Below, piece by piece: positions 7,401 to 13,264 of a stretch of 13,264 nt of DNA. The translations under genes were made by a program, and so were the position numbers. The DNA is taken from contig JAPEVF010001155.1 in assembly GCA_029747585.1 (NCBI GenBank), forward strand, positions 1 through 13,264, given 5' to 3'. This DNA is from Pleurotus djamor. Lineage: Eukaryota > Basidiomycota > Agaricomycetes > Agaricales > Pleurotaceae. The stretch's first letter is position 1, and the number at the start of each line of letters is the position of its first letter. The notes under the pieces are model-generated. The model worked only from the letters and a program-made list of their open reading frames with translations, made no database searches and was not told where the DNA came from.

Positions 7401-10400
7401 CAATGGCGACATATTCGCCAGATGAAGAGGTTTGGACGAGGTCATTCAGAATCTGGAATCGAGGGAACAGAGGAAGGCGAGTGCGCCGTCCTGTGCCCCG
7501 TGTGTCCACACGATGGGAAAAACCTTCCCGAAAACTGGCAAGCTGAAACACCCGCTCGACAGTAAGTTATCCGCAATTAATCTTAATCTCCCGAAGTCCT
7601 CTAATTCCAAATTTAGATGGCTATACACACTGTTTCTCGCGATTGATGCCAACTTCCGCCTGAAGCGGTTGGATGTTTCAACGGACAAGAAAGACCCCCC
7701 GCTAAATAAGGGTGCTGGGTATTTTGTCGAGGATTCCAAGTACAAGGAATTTCTCGCAAAGTTTGGTTCACTCAATGTCGAGGATGAGAACACCTGTCAT
7801 GAATACGACGCTGTCAAACAAGCAAATATCCGTGGTGGTAAAGGTACCGCGGCCAGCGGCGTTGGCACAATTGAGTGCAGCTGTCATGACATGAAACGCC
7901 CGTTATCCGTTGGCGACCTGCAAAAGGGAGAGCGGTAAGTAATCTGTAATTGACTGTCTCCATTGTTTTTCTCAACAGTCCTCGCCTGTAGGTATATAAA
8001 TATGGATTATCTGTACTTTTCCAGCATTCGGAACCACGCCCCAATGACTTTGTGTGTATCCTACGACATTGCCTGCCAGTGGAATAAGAAACTCGTCGCT
8101 CGTTCTGAACAATACGGGCCAGAAGTAGTCGGCGACACGTTTTCCCAGCGCTGTATAACCTACTTGGTTCCGAAATTCCACCTTTTTGCCCACCGCTCCG
8201 CTTGTCACGTTGAGTATTCGTTCAATCTAACTCCGAGGGTTGGTCGTACGGATGGGGAATCTCCGGAGCGAGGATGGGCAGCAATGAACCCCATTGCGAG
8301 CAGCACAAAGGAAATGGGACCCGGCTCTCGGCGCGATACTTTGGATGACCATTTCGGGGATTATAACTGGCGTAAGGTCATCTCATTTCGTAAGTCTTCA
8401 CTTTGCATTCGCGCTGGTCAAAATTGTGATGATTAGATTAGATTCGAGTTTGTTGACAAAGTTTGAGGAGGCTCTTGTGATGAGATCAGCGCATGCGACT
8501 GCCTTCTTGGAGTTCAGCGCGTCACTTCCCACCGCATCTGTCGAGGGTTTCACCAAGGCAGTGCGAACATGGGAGCGCGACCCTACAAAGATGAACCCCT
8601 ACCGACCTACAATTGCGGAAACGACTCAGGCCAAGATCCGTTTGCAATTGGCTACAGAGGATGCCGCGGCGATAGCACAAGATCAGGAACTCGTTCGTCA
8701 TGATATCACACCCCGTGCGTTAATATCTCAAGGTCTAGAAATTGAAGAACAACAGTCACGCCTAGCTATTGATTCTGCGAAGCTAGGCTCTTATTCAACC
8801 GAAATCCAACAATCTCAAATTCTCGAGCGTCGAAATCGCCTCTGCCGGAGGATAACCTCGTGGCGCTTGGTTCAACAGCTCTACATTCCTGCTGTCACAG
8901 CCCTCATACTTGAAGAAGGAGACTCCGGCGAAATTGATGCCGAAAATCTCAATCTTTTCCTCCCTTCGGCGTTACTCTCCCATTCTTCGTCTCAAGAGCT
9001 TACTACGTTATTCCTTCAATTAGCAGACTACGAGTGGCGGCTTCGATATGCCCAGGCTCTTGACCTGCTCGGGGAACTCCGCCGGCAGCTTCTGCTTCTC
9101 AGCACTATGTACCAATCAAAGCATCGATACTCTCATGGCCAACATCACAATACGCGGAGCGCTTCTCTCCTGGCCAATGTTCAAGCTCGTGTGAATGCTG
9201 CAAAAAGCCGATACCGCATTTGTCGAGGTGCCCTTGTTGCGCTCAATGGGCCTCTACAAAAAGCCGGGTGGGAATCTATCCTTCGAGAGCTGAATGATGA
9301 TGATGTGCGGAGCTTACGCCAAGGTCAGGACATGAGTTCGCTTGCTTCCGAGGGAGTACGACAGGCCGAGGGTTCCCGCACCCTGTCTTGGATCTGGTCT
9401 ACTCAACGCCCTACGACGGAGATGACGGCAGACATGAGTGAAGGTACGGCCTCCTCTTGTTGTTCTATTTTTATCATTTACCATCCCCGACAGCTCTTCG
9501 TATCGAATGGTGCAAGTCCCGAGCCAGAGCCCATCGCTGGCATGAAGAAAGCATTCTTCTTCATGAAGAAATGCGTCGTGTCGTACAATTTCATGAACAT
9601 GAGGCGGCTGTGTGGGATAATCGTGCACAGGGATGTACTGAGGGCGCTCGGGCATATGCCCTACGGCAGGGAAGCATTCGACGCGGACTCGCCGCAAAAT
9701 GTAGGACCAGTTGGGAGATGGCCAACAAGCGGTTGGTAAGCGAAGGCGTGGAGCTTGAGGCGCCATTTGTCGAGGCGTATGATGAAAACTAATTATGTTA
9801 TTTAATGTTTTATGGAATCTATCAAAAACATTCTCATGTCAACGGCGAGCGAACATTTTGTGATCTACATTTGAACCACAACTGGATGGGGAAAGTACGC
9901 TTCGCAAGGGAGAGGGAAGATCGTGGTTGTCAGATGTAATCCATGGAGGGGAGCCGCCCACGAGGGAGAGATCCAAGACTGGCTAAAGCCCCATTGGGAA
10001 GCGTAGCGGCTGGTTGGAGGAGTGGCTTAGGTCAGCTTGCTAGGATATATCCCGCCATGTAGCTATAGGCTGGGATGTATCCCACTCGGGGTATAACTAT
10101 AGTAAAGGATATATCAGGATGTCCAATACTGGTGCAAGACGACTCTTTCATGGCGGAGATGCACCTCTGGTGGAAATCCCTTCAGCTCACCCACGACCAG
10201 GTCACTATGGAGCAAGCTACTCGCTTGGGTAAGGAACCATGGATGAAACGTGGAGGGAAAGGTTTGATGGTCGTCCTCTGGGCTCTCAAGAGTTGGGGAT
10301 TTCAAATCCTTCGCAAGAACGCTTTGTCCCCTGAATCAGGCTCTATGGTGCACTTCAAAATAGTCTGCCAGCGATTCAAGGCCTTATTCTCATTGCTGAT

Positions 10401-10513
10401 CAAAAATTCCCCGTGAGTGGTTGCTTCCATCTTTTGTGCCATTTTCTGATCGTCCGTACAGGGAGGGAAGTTCATCCAAGCGACAAGTGAAAGTAAGGCA
10501 ACGCGACAGTTGA
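4420..10513 (+). CDS. Agaricomycete protein of unknown function, 5' partial, with a transposon in an intron
   Basis: Proposed exons are <4420-4435, 4488-5119, 5168-5957, 10118-10412 and 10462-10513. They join in frame to about 590 visible residues. The introns at 4436-4487, 5120-5167 and 10413-10461 are 48-52 nt with good consensus. Seen: an N-terminal part with DPSRMSVRDVRRFYRFLLRR, a very acidic linker at about visible residues 105-175 (runs of D and E), then a helical part, SWAALEKALEMR, LPVAVSRWVEGYG and, after the large intron, MAEMHLWWKSLQ, GLMVVLWALKSWGF and a basic tail. The W...WW..LQ...G..V...L.WW pattern recalls an expanded, uncharacterised protein group in mushroom-forming fungi; I know no function for it. 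The intron 5958-10117 holds the KDZ element. The acceptor TATCAG at 10117 remains and keeps the frame, so a full-length product is still possible. The N-terminus is lost in the ambiguous bases. Confidence 0.65.
6019..6026. repeat. Left candidate target-site duplication GATATATC
   Basis: Identical to 10108-10115 on the other side of the element. Eight bases match the duplication length reported for Zisupton elements (recalled from the literature). The motif is its own reverse complement and also occurs inside the element, so it may belong to the terminal repeats instead. Confidence 0.5.
6036..6076 (+). repeat. Left terminal inverted repeat, 41 bp
   Basis: Starts TAGTTATACCCCGAG and ends AGCCTATAGCTAC. 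It is the exact reverse complement of 10059-10099, with no mismatch over 41 bases. Between this block and the outer GATATATC there are 9 bases on the left and 8 on the right that do not match. Confidence 0.95.
6077..6388 (+). other. Left subterminal region of the transposon, with repeated motifs
   Basis: Contains the 10-bp palindrome GGATATATCC twice (6092-6101 and 6113-6122) and a tandem pair of CCTACGCTTC (6161-6180). CTACGCTTCCC at 6162-6172 is found inverted near the right end at 9996-10006. These are likely transposase-binding subterminal repeats. The transposase promoter and possibly a first small exon (an ATG at 6243) should also lie here, but no splice pair convinces me. Confidence 0.6.
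6389..9792 (+). CDS. KDZ transposase with CxC2-like cysteine cluster, seven exons, start unresolved
   Basis: Proposed exons are ~6389-6637, 6692-7315, 7368-7561, 7617-7934, 7992-8389, 8442-9443 and 9494-9792, all joining in frame to about 1027 residues, the usual size for the family. Residues about 112-150 form the CxC2-like cluster (RCINCDEDGVFTCPDC, LLCQSC, HQ). Next come WNDDFFETVSLASLGL, QLGHP and FNSKVSAYEFY, then GECAVLCPVCPHDGKNLPEN. The catalytic RNase H-like core follows: FLAIDANFRLKR (about 363), GTIECSCHDMKRP, GDLQKGER, MDYLYFSS, VSYDIACQWNKK (about 486), LVPKFHLFAH and RTDGESPERGWAAMNP (about 549). Asp in AIDANF, Asp in YDIACQW and Glu in SPERGW are candidate DDE metal ligands. 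The C-terminal 400 residues are helical and charged, ending RIEWCKSRARAHRW...EAYDEN. It should act in the nucleus on the element's ends. No in-frame ATG exists near 6389 (a stop at 6377-6379 precedes it), so an upstream exon is probably missing from this model. Confidence 0.92.
9793..10058 (+). other. Right subterminal region of the transposon
   Basis: Non-coding 3' part of the element after the transposase stop. It starts AT-rich (likely 3' UTR and polyadenylation region), then carries TACGCTTC at 9896-9903, the inverted copy of the left CTACGCTTCCC motif at 9996-10006, and GGATATATCC at 10043-10052. No gene seen. Confidence 0.6.
10059..10099 (-). repeat. Right terminal inverted repeat, 41 bp
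   Basis: Exact reverse complement of 6036-6076. It begins GTAGCTATAGGCTGG and ends GGGGTATAACTA. Confidence 0.95.
10108..10115. repeat. Right candidate target-site duplication GATATATC
   Basis: Identical to 6019-6026. It is followed directly by AG, forming the TATCAG acceptor that the interrupted host gene can use. Confidence 0.5.
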
Positions 10514-10793
10514 GCTGATGGGGATTTGTAGTAGTTCTTTATTTTCCATACCCTGACACTCCATGTATCCCCAACTACAAGCAACTAGGATGACTTGAGG
10601 CCTATCCTTCCCCGTGTGGTCGCTTCAGATTATCCTCTCCTTTGATACCCACCATCACATCTGGTACCCCGTCTATGGAGTAGTACTTACCATCCCCTCC
10701 CGATTATCCTCTCACCATTGCAGCTGGCGCACTTTGGTATGTGGTTCTTTCCTTCCTCAGAATATCCACGTGGGTTACTCACCGTCTGTGCTA
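10514..10793. other. Spacer after the interrupted gene; degenerate outliers of the tandem repeat
   Basis: No gene seen. AGATTATCCTCTCC at about 10627 and CGATTATCCTCTCACC at about 10703 resemble the start of the 69-nt unit and look like decayed outer copies of the array that follows. The first part may be the 3' UTR of the upstream gene. Confidence 0.45.
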
Positions 10794-11220
10794 GATTATC
10801 CTTGCGCGTTACTTACCGTTGCAGTTGGTGAGTATCGATCTGAGGATATTTATGCTTTTGAGTATTATCCTCACACGTTACCTACCGTCTGCCGTAGATC
10901 ATCCTCGTACGTTACTTATCGTCGCACTGGGTAGTTATCGGTGCGAAGATATTTCTTATTCTGACGATTATTCTCATATGTTACTTGCCGTCGCAGTGGG
11001 TGAGTATCGGTCTGAGGATATTTCTCATTCTGACGATTATACTATTGCGCTACTTACCGTCGCAGTGGGTGAGTATCAGACGGTGGATATTTCTCATTCT
11101 GACGATTATACTGTTGCGCTACTTACCGTTGCAGTCGGTGAGTATCGGACGGTGGATATTACCTTTCCTCAAATTATCCTTGTCCGTTACTTACCGTCAC
11201 AGTCAGTGCGCATCGGTCGG
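10794..11220. repeat. 69-nt tandem repeat (minisatellite), about six units, intron-like
   Basis: Units begin with GATTAT at about 10794, 10863, 10897 (after a 34-nt partial unit), 10966, 11035, 11104 and 11172; the central ones are spaced exactly 69 nt and nearly identical, the outer ones decayed. The unit contains CTACTTACCGTCGCAG, TGG, GTGAGTATC and CATTCTGACGATTATAC, which in phase form donor, branch site and acceptor of a 66-nt intron followed by three bases. Because 69 is a multiple of three, open frames run through the array with a 23-residue repeat containing SDDYT and VAVGEY, but this is probably only a consequence of the period. No start, signal or neighbour supports a protein. Confidence 0.88.
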
Positions 11221-11369
11221 TGGTTTATTTCTGTAGAAATCCTCAATTTCCGGGGGGGAGGAATTTTGATACCCAGGTCAAATCATCAACTTCCTATTTT
11301 TGTCCTTCACCACATTCAGGCCTTCATGCATCATGCATCATATTCAGTCTCACAGCAGCAGGGGTTTGT

Positions 11370-11381
11370 GGGGGGGGGGGG
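11370..11381 (+). repeat. Run of 12 G
   Basis: A homopolymer of twelve G. A seven-G run also occurs nearby at about 11251. Such runs are prone to length errors in sequencing. No coding region depends on this one. Confidence 0.85.
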
Positions 11382-11416
11382 GTCAACCAAAGAAGGGATG
11401 GTTGTCATTGAACACG

Positions 11417-11993
11417 CTACACAGATGCAATACTACGGGTTTCAAACTCCATCTCCGAGACTTCATCCTGGACATCGACCTCATCAAAGTCAAACACGTT
11501 CGCCCACTCATCAAGGAGTACACGAGCCACAAATGCGGCTCTCGCAACCAAGCATTGCAATTCCTTCATGGTTGCCGGTGACGCCCTGGAAAGGTCTTGG
11601 GTGACTAGGCAGATTTGGATGATCCGGCGGCGGATGGCAGAATATCGGCGCTTGAGCTCATCGTATTGAGCATGCGCCTCAGCGAGGCGCAAGGCCAGGG
11701 CTTGCTCGTAGACTTGTTGACAATGACGGCAGTTTCTACCTGTTTGAGTATCAAGAATAAGATATCGCTAAACACAAAGAGATAAAGGGCGTACCGTTAC
11801 AAAAGTCCTCTTCCTCAAACCCAAACGAAATTGTTATTCCACCCAAGCGCCTCCGCACAGTGGCAAAAAAACCGCCAATATTGCGCCGGAAAAGGACAGA
11901 GGCACCATCCGAGTGAACGGGGATGATGGACTTCCAAGGTAAGCGTCCAACTCGGGGCAAGAGTCGTTTGAGGAGGCGGGCTGAAATGGCCAT
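11417..11993 (-). CDS. Hypothetical protein of about 173 residues, two exons
   Basis: Proposed minus-strand exons are 11993-11795 and 11739-11417, with an intron 11794-11740 (donor GTACGC, acceptor AACAG, 55 nt, phase 1). The joined frame reads through without a stop. I do not recognise the family. Seen: an N-terminus rich in Arg, Lys and Leu without acidic residues (MAISARLLKRLLPRVGRLPW), which could act as a mitochondrial presequence; a hydrophobic, Gly-rich middle; a single CxxC (NCRHCQQ) just after the splice junction; an Ala/Leu/Glu/Arg-rich helix likely to form a coiled coil (residues about 78-110); a second helix; and an acidic tail (DFDEVDVQDEVSEMEFE). The ATG at 11993 is the first in frame. 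The frame stays open further upstream to about 12071 without another ATG, so an additional 5' exon is possible. The gene lies next to the minisatellite. Confidence 0.5.
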
Positions 11994-12625
11994 CGGCAGT
12001 GTTGGTATAAACGGACGTTGGGGCGGGGTGATGAGAGTTGGGGGGAAAGGAAGGTCGGTATCAGTAGTCAAAGAAAAGCAACCTTGCGATTACGTAGGAT
12101 TTCTAGAAAGCCCAACGAGTGCGGTGTCAGGGTGGTTAGTGATGACCCTAAGTAAGCTCAAAATTCAAGTCCCAGGCTTCAACCTAGAGGTGATGTTGAG
12201 GGGAAGGGTCGAACCCTGGAAATGATGGAGTCCCTGAGCAGTGAACAAAGGGTGATGGTTATCCATTTTTGCGATGCGATCCAGTTCATTGATGAGTATC
12301 CATCATGGATAATTGCATTCAAACCACACCTAGGCAAAGAATATCCGGACTGCGATACAACCGGTTCCAGCGAAGAGTTTCCGTATCATATGAGACGGAG
12401 AGAATACATATGGCTTACCCTCTGATGACCCACTATCGAGGGTACTCTTGATCTGCGGTGGTAAGTACCCGCGAAAAAAAACTGAAAATATTCACGGGAA
12501 GCAACGGCACGTGAATGACTTCCAACTGATTGGTAGTATCGTCTGTGAATAATGCGCAGCTGTATGGCGCTAGCCGGGCTGTATGGGGGAGGGTGAAATA
12601 TCTATGTCCAGGAGTATCGGGGAAG
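11994..12625. other. Region without a recognised gene
   Basis: It probably holds the upstream region of the minus-strand gene at 11417-11993 and the 3' end of the minus-strand gene at 12626-12992. On the minus strand, 12433-12625 contains several splice-like signals (for example CACAG near 12545) that could give further C-terminal exons of that gene, but no choice is convincing. A short palindrome, TATCCATCATGGATA, lies at about 12297-12311. Confidence 0.4.
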
Positions 12626-12992
12626 TTATACTGAGGGATGTGCAGAGGTCCCGTCGGCGTAGTGGATCTTGATGGTAGCCACAACGCCAGCTGCGCTTTG
12701 GTCATGGGTGTTGTTGCCGAGGAACGCAAAGACGTTGGAAGAAGGCTTCAGCGCGGTGAAGAGGACAGAACCAGCCCTCCAATCGTTGCTTCCTCCGATT
12801 AATTTCCCGTTCACGAAGACTTGGGCGGCATCGTCTCTAGAAGACGTAGATCAGCAAAAGCCCAACGCTGCTCAGTGAACGGTGTATACTGAATGATACT
12901 TACGCTGCAACGATCATCTCAGCGCATGTAGCACATTTTCCGGAAGGAGATGCGACAACTTTGCGGAATCCTCGTGCGCCAAGAGGGTTATT
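12626..12992 (-). pseudogene. Galactose-binding-like (beta-sandwich) domain protein, 5'-truncated fragment
   Basis: Minus-strand exons about 12992-12904 and 12836-12626, with an intron 12903-12837 (GTAAGT...CTAG, 67 nt). The frame reads NPLGARGFRKVVASPSGK, then EMIVAA-DDAAQVFVNGKLIGG, DWRAGSVLFTALKPSSNVFAFLGNN and AAGVVATIKIHYADGTSA. The pattern (AFRK, an Asp before a xxFVNGxxIG strand, W, NVFAxxxxN, AAGxxAxIxIxYxDGT) matches the lectin-like beta-sandwich found in many secreted basidiomycete proteins and related to galactose-binding-like domains; ligand unknown. No start codon or signal peptide is visible: to the right the other strand encodes an Argonaute, so the N-terminus is cut off. The frame ends at a TAA inside a possible donor (GTATAAC at about 12630), so more exons may follow on the left. 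It could be a real gene split by an assembly fault. Confidence 0.55.
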
Positions 12993-13264
12993 CCCAAGAA
13001 CAGCACTTTTATCTTGGTCCGGGCGTGGAGGCGCTACGAGGGTTCTTTTCCTCTGTTCGGCCCACTATCAGTGGACTCGCCGTCAATGTGTAAGTACTCT
13101 ACCTATTCCCATGGTCATTGTGGCTGACGTCCTGCTAGAAATGTCTGCATGACTGCCTTTTATTCACCTGGAAACATGGTGGATGTCCTCAATGCTTTCA
13201 AAGGTCGAGGGCAAGGCTTGCCTAACCTCCCAAAGGCTTTCGCAAGAGGCATTAAAGTCACGAC
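12957..13264 (+). CDS. Argonaute fragment (L1 linker towards PAZ), partial at both ends
   Basis: Two exons, ~12957-13089 and 13139-13264 (continues past the window), separated by a 49-nt intron with donor GTAAGT, branch CTGAC and acceptor GCTAG. Translation: LCGILVRQEGYSQEQHFYLG, then PGVEALRGFFSSVRPTISG, LAVNVNVCMTAFYSPGN and MVDVLNAF. This is the conserved block between the N and PAZ domains of eukaryotic Argonautes (typical pattern GGGxExxRGxxxSVRPxxxxLxxNVDVxxxxFYxPG). Argonaute binds small RNAs and directs RNA silencing, in fungi often of transposons. The N domain should lie at lower coordinates but is replaced by a minus-strand gene fragment. A TAG acceptor at 12931 could start this exon, but the sequence before about 12960 shows no Argonaute likeness. 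PAZ, Mid and PIWI would be right of the window. Confidence 0.85.

Larger units (their letters stand above)
6027..10107 (+). mobile_element. KDZ-type (Kyakuja/Dileera/Zisupton) DNA transposon, apparently complete
   Basis: A 4.1-kb unit bounded by 41-bp perfect terminal inverted repeats (6036-6076 and 10059-10099), with shared subterminal motifs inside both ends and one transposase gene in seven visible exons without stops or frameshifts. An 8-bp GATATATC flanks the unit on both sides (6019-6026 and 10108-10115) and could be the target-site duplication; being palindromic, it could instead be the outer tip of the inverted repeats. In that case the nearly identical ATCAGGACGT (6006-6015) and ATCAGGATGT (10113-10122) become candidates for the duplication. 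The exact ends are therefore uncertain by about 10 bases. The element sits in an intron of an unrelated gene, in the same orientation. The perfect repeats and open frames suggest a recent, possibly still mobile insertion. Confidence 0.88.

Noticed and set aside
6389..7546. Single 385-codon open frame
   Set aside because: It reads through the intron at 7316-7367 and then continues in the wrong frame; the correct frame after 7368 gives the conserved GECAVLCPVCPHDGKNLPEN.
10819..11604. 261-codon open frame over the tandem repeat (23-residue repeat protein)
   Set aside because: The period of 69 nt keeps several frames open; there is no signal peptide or plausible start, and the frame runs on into the antisense of the gene at 11417-11993.
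12180..12240. Possible tRNA T-arm (GGGTTCGACCC on minus)
   Set aside because: The stem pairs poorly, and no D arm, anticodon arm or acceptor stem can be placed around it.
12669..12878. Plus-strand open frame of 69 codons as the N-terminal part of Argonaute
   Set aside because: It is antisense to the clear beta-sandwich domain (FVNGKLIGG, NVFAFLGNN) on minus and shows no Argonaute motif.
1..13264. CRISPR array, bacterial operon, riboswitch or rRNA
   Set aside because: The sequence is fungal nuclear DNA with spliceosomal introns; the only regular repeat is a contiguous 69-nt minisatellite without spacers.

Overview
The window reads as nuclear DNA of a basidiomycete fungus, most likely an Agaricomycete. 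Genes on both strands are cut by many short introns (43-67 nt, mostly 48-57) with GTRAGT-type donors, CTGAC/CTGAT/CTAAT branch sites and YAG acceptors. It also holds a KDZ-type DNA transposon with a CxC2-like cysteine cluster, and an uncharacterised protein of the type usually found near such elements in mushroom-forming fungi. No tool was run. Family calls come from reading translations and recognising motifs, and every exon border was set by hand from splice consensus plus frame continuity.

Layout. 21-1131 (+): most of a zeta-crystallin/NADPH:quinone oxidoreductase in five visible exons, N-terminus outside the window. 1132-2981: no gene recognised; a purine tract and a hairpin-capable inverted repeat. 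3024-3450 (+): a small secreted protein with ten cysteines, with a TATA box just upstream. 3695-4371 (-): C-terminal half of an ING-family PHD-finger protein, which runs into 4372-4419, a stretch with 14 ambiguous bases. 4420-10513 (+): a gene of unknown function whose last-but-two intron now holds a complete KDZ transposon (about 6027-10107) with 41-bp perfect terminal inverted repeats and a seven-exon transposase gene (6389-9792). 10794-11220: a 69-nt tandem repeat in which several units look like a complete spliceosomal intron. 11417-11993 (-): a two-exon gene of unknown function. 12626-12992 (-): fragment of a beta-sandwich, galactose-binding-like protein. 12957-13264 (+): fragment of an Argonaute (L1 linker towards PAZ).

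The most notable points are the nested transposon, whose host gene keeps a usable acceptor in frame across a 4.16-kb intron; the intron-like minisatellite; the secreted protein with an in-frame 57-nt optional intron; and two places (around 4372-4419 and 12960-12992) where two head-to-head genes both lose their N-termini at the same spot. Those two places suggest rearrangement breakpoints or assembly chimeras. The genes do not form a pathway. The only functional unit in the strict sense is the transposon with its transposase.
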